Origin: Doryteuthis pealeii
Lineage: Eukaryota > Mollusca > Cephalopoda > Myopsida > Loliginidae
Reading direction: 5' to 3'
Assembly: GCA_023376005.1 (NCBI GenBank)
Contig: CM042142.1
Span: 54,177,994 to 54,241,993 of the forward strand
DNA: 64,000 nt
In this document: positions 1-9,990 of the stretch, in pieces
Layout of the letters: every line of letters begins with the position of its first letter
Position numbering within the stretch: position 1 is the first letter of the stretch
Program-made: the position numbers and the translations under genes
Notes under the pieces: model-generated
The model's database searches: none
What the model was told of the DNA's origin: nothing
What the model saw: the letters and a program-made list of their open reading frames with translations, nothing else

Positions 1-325
1 TCTGACCAGTTTTTTAATTCCGTACACAATTCCCAGTGGATCACCTTTCTCACTCAGTTGTATCTAGTCTTGCATTCCTTCTGTGCCACTTAGTGAGGTT
101 CCAATTCTGGAGCTCTTGGAAGAGTTGACTACCTCTTCATTGCCATTACACCCATGTCCACTCTGATCCAGACAGATGATACCTGTCCGATCTAGGTATT
201 AAATAGATCAAACATGAATTTTAGATTCAATTCTGAATACCCAACAATGAATAAAACAATCGTTTTCAGTTTATATATCTCAACAAGGATTGACATGCCG
301 TAGAATCCAACCAACCAACCTATTG
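1..325 (+). repeat. Family C dispersed repeat, 3' part
   Basis: The segment has the family C landmarks in order: GAGGTTCCAATTCTGGAGCT, CTCTTCATTGCCATTA, CCACTCTGA, and the tail TTGACATGCCGTAGAATCC followed by CCAA units. The 5' end is missing or degenerate at the window edge. Confidence 0.75.
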
Positions 326-489
326 TGCCAGTTTATTGGATTTGCATGTAATTAACTGTTTCATCGCTGTCATCACATAACCTATACAAACAAGTCTTCG
401 CTCTCATATAATAAGGGATGGAGCGCTATATGGCGGCCTTTACATACATAGGGATGTGTGTATTAAAAACAGTTAAAATCCCCTTCGCA

Positions 490-600
490 TTCTGTAAGTG
501 ACTATAGCCTAGCGGTTAAGGTGTCTGACTGATGCTGAACCGATTGGATTTCAATCCCGGCTGTAGGTAGCTTACAAATGTCTAGCCACACTGAGGAGAC
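490..600 (+). repeat. tRNA-like SINE head (A and B boxes)
   Basis: TAGCCTAGCGGTTAAGG resembles a pol III A box and GGATTTCAATCCC a B box, spaced as in a tRNA. No complete cloverleaf is visible, so this is a SINE head and not a tRNA gene. It differs from the A and B families. Confidence 0.45.
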
Positions 601-644
601 TTGATAAGTCGAAACACGTGTCTGTGGATGCCTATATAATGTGT

Positions 645-749
645 GCGTGAAGAAAAAGTGGAAGTGAATACGACAGTATGTAATATTGTAAAAAATTGAA
701 AAAAACACAAGTTTATAAACTAGTGTTTTTTCACTTTTTTTACGATATT

Positions 750-757
<8 letters not shown>
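645..757. repeat. Small foldback repeat
   Basis: The block ACAGTATGTAATATTGTAAA followed by an (A)-rich centre is answered by an inverted, diverged copy ending TTTTTTACGATATTAC. The same left arm recurs in the foldback at 27895-28125. Confidence 0.45.

Positions 758-811
<54 letters not shown>
751..811. repeat. (AC)n-(AT)n microsatellite
   Basis: Uninterrupted AC dinucleotides pass directly into AT dinucleotides. This is simple sequence and has no coding potential. Confidence 0.95.
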
Positions 812-816
<5 letters not shown>

Positions 817-1241
817 GACTCCCCGAGGAATAGGGTATCGACCGCCGATACAATTATCAACCGAATAAGTTGGGTTTATAAAGAATATAAAAGTGCTCAA
901 TGCGTTATTAGAGCGGATTTAGTAGAAAGAAATAGATGGATAACCTACTTAAGTTTCACCAAAAATTGATCATTAGGTTTAATTATGAATTAATCAAAAT
1001 AATTGATTAATTAAGGACAACCGCGGAAGTGAATAATACAATTGTAGCCTCGCACAAAAAAAATTACAAACGAGTCTTACTGAATGTAACGAACAAGGAA
1101 CACATTGAATCTTTTTATTCAACCTTTTCTTGTTTCTTTGTAAAGAATTTTATATGGGTATTAAGGGATGTGTAAGAACGTTATGAGTGTTAAGGGTTGG
1201 TTGGTTGGATTTTACGGCATGTCAATCCTTTTTCTTTTAAT

Positions 1242-1436
1242 TTTTGAAATGAGGCTTGAATTTGTATTATTTGGATTATTGTCCTCGTCGTCATTGTTAT
1301 ATACACAACGTTTCGATTGATGTGCTTCCCCGGCCTTATTCAGGTGTTTGTTGTCGGAACCTTCTTGAACTCCAGTCCAGTTGGATACATGGAGACATGG
1401 ATATTGTTGTAGGATTAATACAGTTCTAACTGACAA
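1242..1436 (-). repeat. Family D repeat, minus copy of an inverted pair
   Basis: Read on the minus strand it holds the D hairpin region and the ending ACAATAATCCAAATAATAC. It abuts a plus-strand D copy, giving a tail-out inverted pair around position 1438. Confidence 0.6.
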
Positions 1437-1440
1437 TCAT

Positions 1441-1735
1441 CTCTAGGCTGTAGGTTCAATCCTGGCCAAGGGCGATAGTAACATAAAGTACTTAACACAG
1501 CCCAACCCGGTCATAGTTAACGGAACGAGAACTGTCTACCCCAGTGGATTGAATAAAAGGTTCGATTCGAATGTTCCGTGAAGGCTCTCGATTAAGACAA
1601 GCAGGTTCCCGAATTCAAAGAGGTTTCAGAGTTTGACAAGAAATACCTGAAGAAGGCCGGAGGACACATCGGCCGAAAAAACAATGAAGATGGGGACAAT
1701 AATCCAAATGATACATGTCTACCCTTGTTGGGTTA
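1441..1735 (+). repeat. Family D repeat, near full length
   Basis: The copy starts with a B-box-like GTAGGTTCAATCCTGG. It contains CCTGAAGAAGGCCGGAG, then CACATCGGCCGAAAA, and ends ATCCAAATGATACA. The minus-strand copy at 25106-25375 matches over the same length, which defines the unit as about 270-300 bp. Confidence 0.6.
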
Positions 1736-1851
1736 TTTTATTCATATTTGATGGTTATTGAAAAATCTTTCAAACTCAATTTTTTAAACACATTTCTCTT
1801 AGCTCATTTTCTTCTATTTTTACTTCTCATTATTTAACATTTAAGCCTGAG

Positions 1852-2290
1852 ATGGGACCCTCACAGGTATTGCCCCTCTGGGTCAGGGTGGACCTGGGAG
1901 TATTAACGAAGAGATACTCACACTCCCTAGAGCTCCAGAATTGGAACTTCACCATGAGATGCAGTTTAACGTCATGCCCAGGGCACTAAGACACACAGAC
2001 ACCACTTCTAACACATATATGACAGAGGGTTGGCGCTTGCCATAAGACCAATAGGATCGGGACAATCATATAGGTGCTAGAGTTTGATATGACCATCCGA
2101 TTGGTCGGAGTGGGCCTCTTCGTCCGCCCGTCTAGCCTAAGTTAGGGCCAAAGCAGAGTCTTGCATGTCATGTACTGCTCAGCTATCAGGATTCAGGTGG
2201 CCACATTGGCGTGATTTTACCCCTCTGCAGAGGTGCAGTCGGTATATTTTTCAGTACCAGCCGACAGTCTGGTCCTAGACCTTTGTGACA
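1852..2290 (-). repeat. Family C dispersed repeat, minus strand
   Basis: The reverse complement of the C landmarks is present: GGGTCAGGGTGGACCTGGGA, CCGCCCGTCTAGCC, CCCCTCTGCAGAGGTGCAGTC. The order is reversed relative to plus-strand copies such as 10859-11462. Confidence 0.75.
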
Positions 2291-2383
2291 TTAGCCTAAA
2301 TTTAATCTCTTCGGCTTAATCTTGATCTTCGCACCGGTAAACCGGGGTGGGGATAAGATTACCACTAATATAACAGCCCTATT

Positions 2384-2688
2384 GAGGTCAGTCAGTCAGT
2401 CAGTATACGGTTGGGATGGACAACAGCAACTGGCTAAGCACAACTGAATTAGTGCCCAAGATAGCTGGTACTTATGGGACTTAAGAATAGTCCATTCATG
2501 TATTTGGGTGATTCCATTCCTTGGATCCTGATTGGCTGCTTGGTTTCTATGATGTTATGATGCTTCATAAATACTCTGGCATTCTGCAGTAAGATTGCAG
2601 CAAGGTTAGATCTGTATTGAGTTACAGCTACTTGTTGCATTGTCTTACCAATTCGACGGTAATTGGAACTTAGTATGATTATTCTACA
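2384..2688 (+). mobile_element. Family E, solo-LTR-like element, copy 1
   Basis: The copy runs from TTGAGGTCAGTCAGT to TGATTATTCTACA. It matches the E consensus, including CGACGGTAATTGGAACT near the 3' end. A clean target duplication is not visible here, unlike in copies 3 to 7 and 9. Confidence 0.65.
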
Positions 2689-2717
2689 CGCCCCTTGTTT
2701 ACTAAGGAACATTATCA

Positions 2718-2990
2718 TTGAGTCAGTCAGTCTACTGTTGGTTTGAACAACAGCAACTGGCTAAGCACAACTGAAGCAGTGTCCAAGACAGTTGGTATTT
2801 ATGGAAATCAAGAATAGTGCATTCATGTATTTGGGTGATTCTATTCCTTGAGTTCTGATTGGCTTCTATGATATTGTGGAGTTTCATAAATACCCTGTCA
2901 TTCTGCAGTACGGTTGCAGCAAGACAGGTTCGTATTAAGTTACGACTAATTGTTGCCGTGTCTTACCAATTCGACGGTAATTATTCTATA
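2718..2990 (+). mobile_element. Family E, solo-LTR-like element, copy 2
   Basis: This is a second E copy in the same orientation, only about 30 bp downstream of copy 1, with an internal deletion near the 3' end. The two are separated by non-E sequence, so they look like independent insertions. Confidence 0.6.
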
Positions 2991-3035
2991 ATTATTTGTT
3001 ATCTTACACCAACAAATGATTATTAATAAATAGAA

Positions 3036-3545
3036 ATAGTTACTTGAAACCATACAATTATCAGTATTAGACAGGAATACTTCAATCCATAAAATTGAGT
3101 GCAAATTATTTGTATTAGATATCATATAAATGTATACAAAAACTTTTAAGAAATAACTGCACGAATGTAAATATGAACGTACAATGATCGTGATTACCTA
3201 ACTGTGAAGTATAAAATAACTCTAGACAGTTTGACATGCCATTAAAATCAATCAATTGGACTTAAGAGTTGTTACTTGCAACTATCTGGTGTAAACAAAT
3301 TTCAATAGAAATAATTATGTAAAGCCATTCAATTATTAGTATTAGATAGGAATAGTAGAAACCATACAAGTGTGTGGAACTTATCAAGCATTCCTATATA
3401 ATACAAATATAACCGTGTACATAAAAAAAATTCAACTACACAAAAATGCACAATGAACGCAATTCCCTAACCCCTAGACATGAAATAACTTTATACTGAT
3501 TGACAAGCTGTTAAAATCAATCTAGTTGCATTATAAGTTCGGGTT
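3036..3545 (+). repeat. Tandem duplication of an H plus C-tail unit
   Basis: Two diverged units of about 270 bp run in series. Each starts with TAGTATTAGA(C/T)AGGAATA and ends with a GACA(T/A)GC(C/T)(A/G)TTAAAATCAATC tail. Block H also occurs at 40445-40520 and 60410-60490 next to family C. Confidence 0.5.
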
Positions 3546-3689
3546 GATAAAATACAGAAAATTTCCTCGATATCGACCAGGAAAATACAATAGCCATTTT
3601 ATATTTTACTGTTGATTTTTTTCCGGTGCTTTAATAATTTACTAAGCTTAGTTTAGTTTTTCAAAAGGGCGGAAGTATGGAGCAACCAA

Positions 3690-3757
3690 AGGGAATTGTG
3701 ACGTCGGTGGAGACGCAATTTCGGTTACAGACAGGTACAATCTCCATTATAATAAGA
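3690..3757 (-). mobile_element. Helitron 5'-end fragment
   Basis: GGGAATTGTGACGT, TTTCGGTTACAGACAG and CAATCTCCATTATAATAAGA are the reverse complement of the Helitron 5' terminus defined at 15318. No matching 3' hairpin lies nearby, so only the end survives. Confidence 0.65.
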
Positions 3758-3989
3758 GATGAAATAAGACAAGAATAAGATTTAAAGCATGTTTTTGGGT
3801 TTTTTTCGGCAGAATTAAGAAAAAATTATTTGGATAATGCTATTGAACAAGGTGGTTAAGAACTTGGGTTTAAATTTCAGCATCAAATAGTTCAGCATCT
3901 TAGTTTCTCCGATAAAAACACAATCCATGTCTCATTCTTGATCTTGACAACGTCCGGAAAATGGTCAAAAGCGCTTAGACATCGAAGAA

Positions 3990-4400
3990 AATACTTGCGT
4001 TCTTGCACTTCTCTTAATACCCACGTAAAGATTCTTGCATTTCTCTTAATAGCCGCGTAAAGATTCTTGCACTTCTCTTAATAGCCGCGTAAAGATTTTG
4101 CACTTCTCTTAATAGCCACGTAAAGATTCTTGCACTTCTCTTAATAGCCACGTAAAGATTCTTGCACTTCTCTTAATAGCCACGTATATATTCTTGCACT
4201 TCTCTTAATAGCCACGTAAAGATTCTTGCACTTCTCTTAATAGCCACGTAAAGATTCTTGCACTTCTCTTAATAGCCACGTACAGATTCTTGCACTTCTC
4301 TTAATAGCCACGTAAAGATTCTTGCACTTCTCTTAATAGCCACGTAAAGATTCGCACTTCCTTAAGCCACGTAAAGATTCTTGCACTTTCTCTTAATACC
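3990..4400. repeat. 32-bp minisatellite
   Basis: About 12 tandem copies of a 32-bp unit built on TTCTTGCACTTCTCTTAATA followed by GCCACGTAAAGA. Units differ by single substitutions (CGCGTAAAG, CGTATATA), with small deletions toward the 3' edge. Confidence 0.95.
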
Positions 4401-4424
4401 CTCGCCCTTTTTGACCGGGACATA

Positions 4425-4540
4425 AGAACACACCGACTGCACCTTTGTAGAGGGTAATATCCCACCAATGAGGGCCACCTGTTGGCCCTGGGTGGCGACT
4501 CTTGGTTGCTTAAAGACAGGATCCTGGTGGCTGAATGCTT
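4425..4540 (+). repeat. Family C 5' fragment
   Basis: It retains CACCGACTGCACCT, GGGCCACCTGTTGGCC, GTGGCGACTCTTG and TTAAAGACAGGATCCTGGTG. The 5' end abuts the 32-bp minisatellite. Confidence 0.7.
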
Positions 4541-5092
4541 CTGAGAATACAGGCAACATATTCTAACCCCTGTCGACAACTAAAGAAATATCAATTACGA
4601 AGAACATATTTTCAAATATGGAAGATGAAAACAAGAAATTTATCAAATATTTTTCCGAAAAAAAATCTGATAGAAGGAAAACTCCACCTCAATAAATCTA
4701 ATGGAATCTCATCTTCCAATGTCACGCATGCGCGTAATTACGGGAATTTGATATACCTATTCCCTGGTGTATGCGTAAGCTTGCTGTGCTGTTGTATGTT
4801 TGTGATATTACTGAAATTGTGGGACAGAAGAAGGGGAAAGAGTGAGTTAAAGGGAGAGTGAAAGCGAATTAATGAGAGAGTTAAAGAAAGAGAGAGAGAG
4901 AGCGAGAGTTAAAATGTCATGAACTATCGACTCTGACATTTTCATTGATAGATTTTTTTTTTTTGATTTTTTTAAAACCATTTTTTCTTCTTTTTTTTAA
5001 GTGAGGGTTAGGGGCTGGAATATGCGGTAAGAACGAAATGCTTGTTTATTTCAAACAAATCAAATATCATACACGACGTTTTTACTAGGACA
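4541..5092. other. No gene seen
   Basis: The stretch includes a short (GA)n run near 4885-4905 and T-rich DNA at 4955-5000. Its 108-codon open frame (4535-4861) has no recognisable domain. Confidence 0.5.
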
Positions 5093-5235
5093 CCTCGCCG
5101 TGGTGTAGTGGTTAACGAGCTTGTGTGTCGTAAGTTCGATCACCTGTGGCTTTTGTGTCAGCTAGGTTTAACCTAATAAATACATTGGGGAACCTTGTCA
5201 TCGGGTAATGGTTGACGAGCTCGCTTAGCCAACTC
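5093..5235 (+). repeat. tRNA-like SINE head
   Basis: CGCCGTGGTGTAGTGGTTAA (A-box-like) is followed by TAAGTTCGATCACC (B-box-like). A second diverged A-box-like stretch, CATCGGGTAATGGTTGACGA, follows about 90 bp later, suggesting a partial dimer. Confidence 0.5.
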
Positions 5236-5261
5236 TTACTACTGTTTGTCTGAATTCTTGC

Positions 5262-5317
5262 GATGAGGTTTGATAATTTGGATTTGGATTTTTCAGATTG
5301 TTGTCATTATCTTTATT
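5262..5317 (-). repeat. Family D remnant left of element E copy 3
   Basis: GATGAGGTTTGATAATTTGG and TTGTCATTATCTTTATTGTTAT resemble the minus-strand D end. With 5629-5740 it forms an inverted D pair that was split by the E insertion. Confidence 0.4.
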
Positions 5318-5322
5318 GTTAT

Positions 5323-5623
5323 TGTAGAATAATCATACTAGTTCCAATTACTGTCGAATTGGTAAGGCAAGGCAAGACAAGTAGTCGTAACTGAATACGA
5401 ATCTATCTTGCTGCTATTACTACTGCAAAATGCCAGGTTATTTATGAAGCCTCATAACATCATAGAAACTAAGCAACCAATCAGGACTCATGCATTTGGG
5501 CGATTCCACTCCTTGAGTTGACTATTCTTGATTCCTATAAGTACAAATTGTCTTGCCACTGGTTCAGTTGTGCTTAGCCAGTTGCTGTTGTTCAAACCAA
5601 CAGTACACTAATTCACTTCAACA
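5323..5623 (-). mobile_element. Family E, solo-LTR-like element, copy 3, with 5-bp TSD
   Basis: The 301-bp element starts TGTAGAATAATCATACTAG and ends CACTTCAACA. It is flanked by GTTAT at 5318-5322 and again at 5624-5628. TGT...ACA ends with a 5-bp duplication are typical of an LTR left by recombination. No coding region or second LTR is present. Confidence 0.75.
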
Positions 5624-5628
5624 GTTAT

Positions 5629-5740
5629 ATACACATCGAAGAAGACTGGAGTGCACATCAACCGAAACGTTGTGCCTATAACAATGAAGATGAGAACAAC
5701 AGTCCGAAAAATGCAAATAATACAGGTTACTACTGTGTTA
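5629..5740 (+). repeat. Family D fragment
   Basis: It contains CACATC(A)ACCGAAACGTTGTG and ACAATGAAGATGAGAACAAC, the 3' half of D. Confidence 0.6.
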
Positions 5741-5967
5741 GTTCGATCTTCACTAGTGTTTCGTAAGTGTGACCTTGTGTCAGTGAATCTAAAATACATC
5801 TATTACCACAATCAGTCTAGTTTTCACTAATTGCGCCACATACATGGCCTTGTGCCAGACTAAAGTTCTGTAAATAAACATTCAACGCTAAACTGTCTTT
5901 TGGTATGCAGGTAAACACCTGTTTCAACCATTCTTAACCAGATTCTCTCAATTCTTATTCTTGTCTG

Positions 5968-6272
5968 TATTGAAGTCAGTAAGTCTACTGTTGGTTTGAA
6001 TAACAGCAGCTAACTAAGTACCACTTAAGCAGTGTCCAAGACAGTTGGTATATATAGAAATCAATAATGACCCATTCATGAATTTGGGTGATTTGGGTCA
6101 TTCCATTCCTTGAGTTCTGATTGGCTGCTTGACTGCTTGATTTGAATGACATTGTGGAGTCTTATCCTGTCATTCTGCAGTAGACTTTGTGACATTCGGG
6201 TTTGTATTTCAGTTACAACCGTTTGTTGCCTTGTCTTCCCAGTTCGACGGTAATTGGAACTTTAATTCTTCA
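5968..6272 (+). mobile_element. Family E, solo-LTR-like element, copy 4, with TSD GTCTG
   Basis: TATTGAAGTCAGTAAGTC ... TTTAATTCTTCA is bounded by GTCTG at 5963-5967 and 6273-6277. The terminal TGT/ACA bases are slightly decayed (TAT ... TCA). Length is 305 bp. Confidence 0.75.
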
Positions 6273-6289
6273 GTCTGGAATGTGTCTCT

Positions 6290-6765
6290 CAGTCTTTTCC
6301 TTGTATGGAACGCGTTTCCTCTTTTTCTTTTTCTTTTTCTTTCTTTTTGTATGGAACATGTTTATCATTTGTCTTCATGTTTATGTGTTGAATGTGCTTA
6401 TTATTCATCGTCTGCTTGGGGTGAACATGTTTACCAGAATTTTACTTGTGTTAAACGTGTATTCGTATGTTGTTGAACGTGTTTATCTTTCGACTTCTTC
6501 GTCTTGTGTTGAATGTGTTTATCATCCTTCCTGCGTTGTTCGTATGATGAACGTGTTTATCCTCCTGTTTTTTTTTTCTTTTTATTCATCTGTTGAACGT
6601 GTTTATCCCCCTTCTTCATCTTCTTGTTCGTGTGTTAAACGTGTTTATCATTCTTCTTGTTCGTGTACTGAATATGTTTTACCAGAATTCTTCTTGTGTT
6701 GAACGTGTTTATCCTTCGACTTCTTCGTCTTGTGTTGAATGTCTTCATCATCCTTCCTCTCAATT
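6290..6765. repeat. Degenerate minisatellite, GTTGAACGTGTTTATC type
   Basis: The phrase GTTGAA(C/T)GTGTTTATC recurs about a dozen times with variable CTTCTTCGTCTTGT-rich spacers. Two overlapping open frames of 166 and 121 codons run across it and only encode the repeat (CVERVYPSS-like), so they are not treated as genes. Confidence 0.8.
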
Positions 6766-6769
6766 CCAA

Positions 6770-7384
6770 AAAAAAGTAATGTTGTTCATTCTAATATGGG
6801 AACTTGCACTCTATAACCGTTTCTGGACGCACTACCGAAAAAATAAGTTAAAATTAGTCATCGCCTCCTCATTAAAGATTGTTCGGGTGAAAAATATGAC
6901 GAGAAAGATCGAAAGTTGGAAAAGAGTCGATGCTCTAACAGACTGTGCGTTTGTGTAGCGAGTGCAGGCGAAAGGTTGCACCGAAAACCATTTGAAATAG
7001 GACCACCGAAACATTGCCTCTAGCCTGTCTTTCAAATCTTAACGTGATCGTTACTGATGCAAGTCATGGTGGCGATGGTGTCGGTCGTGGTGGATACTTG
7101 TGAGGAAAAATGTCCAAGACATAAAGGATCGGTGGTAATTACAGTCTAACACCGATAACTTTCAGGCGGAAATACCTTCCACTTGATATCACATACTTTT
7201 TATCACGTATTTTTATCACATACTTGATATCACATATTTTTTATCACATAGGCCTTTAGATACCATTTCATCTTTATTTTTTTTAAATTAACGAACACTT
7301 TTGGTATTAGAATTTATGATTCAGGATTTGTAAAATGATTTACCCCTACTTCTGTATTTCTTATTTCTGACATTTGCTTCTATT
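6770..7384. other. No gene seen
   Basis: Mixed-composition DNA with short repeated phrases TTTTTATCACATA at 7190-7250. Neither strand shows a protein-like open frame. Confidence 0.5.
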
Positions 7385-8058
7385 TATCGATATCACTCTG
7401 TCGACAGGGTTTAGACTACACCAACTGTATCCTCTGCAAAAAGGGGGGGGTCCTGGGTAAAACATTAAACTGTATGCCTTGTCAGTTGGAGCTCTACACC
7501 GACTCCACCTCTGCAAAGGGGGAAAGCCCCCCCCCCCAATAGGGCCACCCCTTGGCCGTGAGTGGCAATCCGTGATGCTTAAGGACGGAATCGTGGTGAC
7601 AGTAGTCCATAACATGCAACAGTCCTCTTTGGCCCTTAGGCTGGATGGTCGGTCGGAGACGCCCCCTACGATCAATCGGCTGATCACATCAAGCTCTAGC
7701 ACCTACATGATTGTCCCGACTCTATTGCTCTTATCGTAAACCCCAGCCCTTTGTAATCATATGTGCTAGAAGGCGGTGACTAAGGGTCTTATATCCTGGG
7801 TATGATGTTAAACTCTATCTAATGGTGAAGTTCCAGTTCTGGAGCTCTGGGGAATGTGGAGTACCCTTTCATCACCATTACTCTCAGGTCTACTCTGACC
7901 TGGTCTGGTGGTGGTGGTACCTGTTAAGGTCCCATCTATGGGCTAAATATATAAAAAAAAGAGTCTTAAAAATCGCGAACCCTTCAAGAATGAATGAAAC
8001 AAAATATCTACGGCAAAAAATAACACAAAGGTTGATGTGCCCCAAAAATCCAACCAAC
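7385..8058 (+). repeat. Family C, duplicated 5' end plus full body
   Basis: A first C head (CTGTCGACAGGGTTTAGAC) is followed by a second (CTTGTCAGTTGGAGC) and then the whole body to CAAAGGTTGATGTGCCCC and a CCAACCAAC tail. Element E copy 5 has inserted exactly in that tail. Confidence 0.75.
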
Positions 8059-8353
8059 TATTGAAGTCAGTTAGTCTACTGTTGGTTTTAATAACAGCAG
8101 CTAAGTACAACTCAAGCAGTGTCCAAGACAGCTGGTATAAATAGGAATCAAGAATGATCCATTCATGAATTTGGGTGATTTGGGTCATTCCATTCCTTGA
8201 GTTCTGATTGACTGCTTGATTTGAATTACATTGTGGAGTCATATATACTTTGTCATTTTGCAGTGGACTTTGTAGCATTCGAGTTTGTATTTAAGTTACA
8301 ATCGTTTGCTGCCTTGTCTTCCCAGTTCGACGGTAATTGGAACTTATTCTTCA
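8059..8353 (+). mobile_element. Family E, solo-LTR-like element, copy 5, with TSD CCAAC
   Basis: TATTGAAGTCAGTTAGTC ... ACTTATTCTTCA is bounded by CCAAC at 8054-8058 and 8354-8358. It contains GGTATAAATAGGAATC, a possible TATA box if the element is an LTR read in this direction. Confidence 0.75.
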
Positions 8354-8392
8354 CCAACCAACAATTTATTTCTTAAATTCGTTTCTACCTAT

Positions 8393-8570
8393 CTATATCA
8401 CCCTGTCGACAAGGCCTACACCAACTGTATCCTCTGCATAAGGGTAAAGCCACGCACAAAATTGTTTTCTTCTGAGTATGATACTAAACTGCATCCCGTG
8501 GTGAGGCTCCAGTTCTGACCCGGAGTAGGAGTACCAGTTACGATTCCTTCAAAGAGATCTGTTTGAAAAT
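8393..8570 (+). repeat. Family C, internally deleted copy
   Basis: The C head (CACCCTGTCGACAAGGCC) joins directly to the later part (GATACTAAACTGCATCC and GACCCGGAGTAGGAGTACC), skipping the middle. Confidence 0.65.
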
Positions 8571-8604
8571 TATTAGTATTTCATAAGAACATTTGAATGA
8601 TTGA

Positions 8605-9000
8605 TTTAAACGGCATGTCAACCTGTCTAGTGTTATTTTGTGCCGAGAGGTTAGAAAATTGAGCACATTGTACGCTTATATTTACATTTTTTGTGTAATT
8701 TTTTGGAGGGGGGGGGGCTACGGTTATGATATCAAATATTACTATCTCATACAAAGGATTTGCATACAGATCCATGTGTTCCATAGATGGGGTCCTAACT
8801 GGTACTATCACTCCAGGTTAGAGTGGGCTTGGGAGTAATGACAATGAAGGGATGCTCCACACTCTCCAGATCTGGAACTTCATCACTAGATACAGTTAAG
8901 TGTATTACCTCTGACTCCCTTTTTTGGTGGTGGTGTTGGGGAGGGGCTTACCTATCTGCAGAGGATACAGTCTGTGTATTCTAAGCCCCTACTGACAGGG
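8605..9000 (-). repeat. Family C, minus copy facing 8393-8570
   Basis: The reverse-complement tail (AACGGCATGTCAACCTGTC) comes first. It is followed by CCATAGATGGGGTCCTAAC, GGGAGTAATGACAATGAAGG and ATCTGCAGAGGATACAGTC. With the preceding copy it makes a loose inverted pair. Confidence 0.65.
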
Positions 9001-9164
9001 TCTAGTCTGCTAGCCTAGATGATTAACCATTACATTTTACACTTTATTTCTATTTTTATTTACTAACCTTAACTTAGTTTGGCACAAGGCCAAAATTAAA
9101 TGGCGCCTGGTGAAAATTGGGCACTAAGTTGTCTGCTAACCTAGCTCTTTAAACATTACAACCA

Positions 9165-9425
9165 CGTGAAACCCCAAAAAAGGCGTACCTACCCCCCCCC
9201 CAAAAAAAAACAAGCGAACTTAGGTGCACCCCCAAAAAAGGCGAACTTAGGCGCACCCCCCAAAAAAGGCGAACTTAGGCGCACCGCCCCCCCCCAAGGC
9301 GAACTTAGGCGCACCCCCCAAAAAAACAAGCCAACTTAGGCATACTCCCCCCAGAAAGGGCGAACTTAGGCCCCCCCTAAAAAAAAAGGTGAACTTCGGC
9401 GTAGCCCCACTCCCCCAAAAAGGTG
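9165..9425. repeat. GC-rich minisatellite with C and A homopolymers
   Basis: About nine units of 25-32 bp combine a C run, an A run and GGCGAACTTAGGCGCA. Unit length varies mainly in the homopolymers, which are also likely sequencing trouble spots. Confidence 0.85.
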
Positions 9426-9427
9426 AA

Positions 9428-9527
9428 CTTCGGCGTAGAACCATTAAAAACACAAGAACTAAGACGTAAGGGGGTTACGTCTTAGTTCTGTGTTTTTTTT
9501 AGGGGGGGGGGGCTACGCCGAATAAAA
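9428..9527. repeat. Perfect-looking hairpin inside the minisatellite
   Basis: TTCGGCGTAG ... ACACAAGAACTAAGACGTAA is mirrored by TTACGTCTTAGTTCTGTGT ... CTACGCCGAA with a loop of a few G residues. Arms are about 45 bp. Confidence 0.75.
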
Positions 9528-9539
9528 AGACGAATTTAG

Positions 9540-9595
9540 GCGTAACCCACCCCCTCCTCCTCCTCCTCCTTACCACCACCACCACCACCACAAAA
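9540..9595. repeat. (CTC)n and (ACC)n simple repeats
   Basis: A run of CTC/TCC triplets is followed by CCA triplets. This is low-complexity sequence. Confidence 0.85.
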
Positions 9596-9624
9596 AAAAC
9601 AGCAAGTAGCTTAGACTTAACACA

Positions 9625-9990
9625 AATACAAATGTATGGGGCACATATTGCGGTTCGAACTCACTATTCAGTAAAGGCGCACTTGGTTCTGTAGAAGAAT
9701 TCGGTCTGTGAACTGGATGAAGCATAAATCTCGAACGGTTGAGCAGAGAGACAAGTCGGCTTTCCAAGAAAGAACTGACGGATACAAGTTCTGAAAGAAC
9801 ACCAGACATGACAGGTTTTCGAATAGGAATATACATCCGTGGATCAAACGAAAGTTTCCATTCGACTTCCCCGGAAATGTATCAATGCGACAAGATACCT
9901 GAGGAAGGACAAGTGGAGTGACTGAAGCGTTGTGATAAAAACCGCAAAGAAAATGAAACTTGGGGGCCACTCTTTCTTGTCCAAATATAT
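9625..9990. other. Unassigned, possibly a Penelope-like 3' relic
   Basis: This stretch has more balanced composition than its neighbours and short overlapping open frames of 60 to 110 codons on both strands. The phrase ACCTGAGGAAGGACAAGTGG resembles Penelope-like 3' ends, but no domain is recognisable. Confidence 0.3.

Noticed and set aside
4535..4861. 108-codon frame as a membrane protein
   Set aside because: A hydrophobic stretch is present near the C-terminus, but composition is AT-driven, there is no splice or promoter context, and the frame overlaps the end of a C fragment.
6189..6958. Three overlapping frames with CVERVYPSS repeats
   Set aside because: They start inside an E element and follow the minisatellite period, so they are kept only as a speculative finding and not as a gene.
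7479..7739. Open frame of 86 codons that also appears in other C copies
   Set aside because: The peptide similarity between copies (7479-7739, 10925-11131, 13510-13710) follows from the DNA similarity of family C. Stops and indels fall at different places in each copy.
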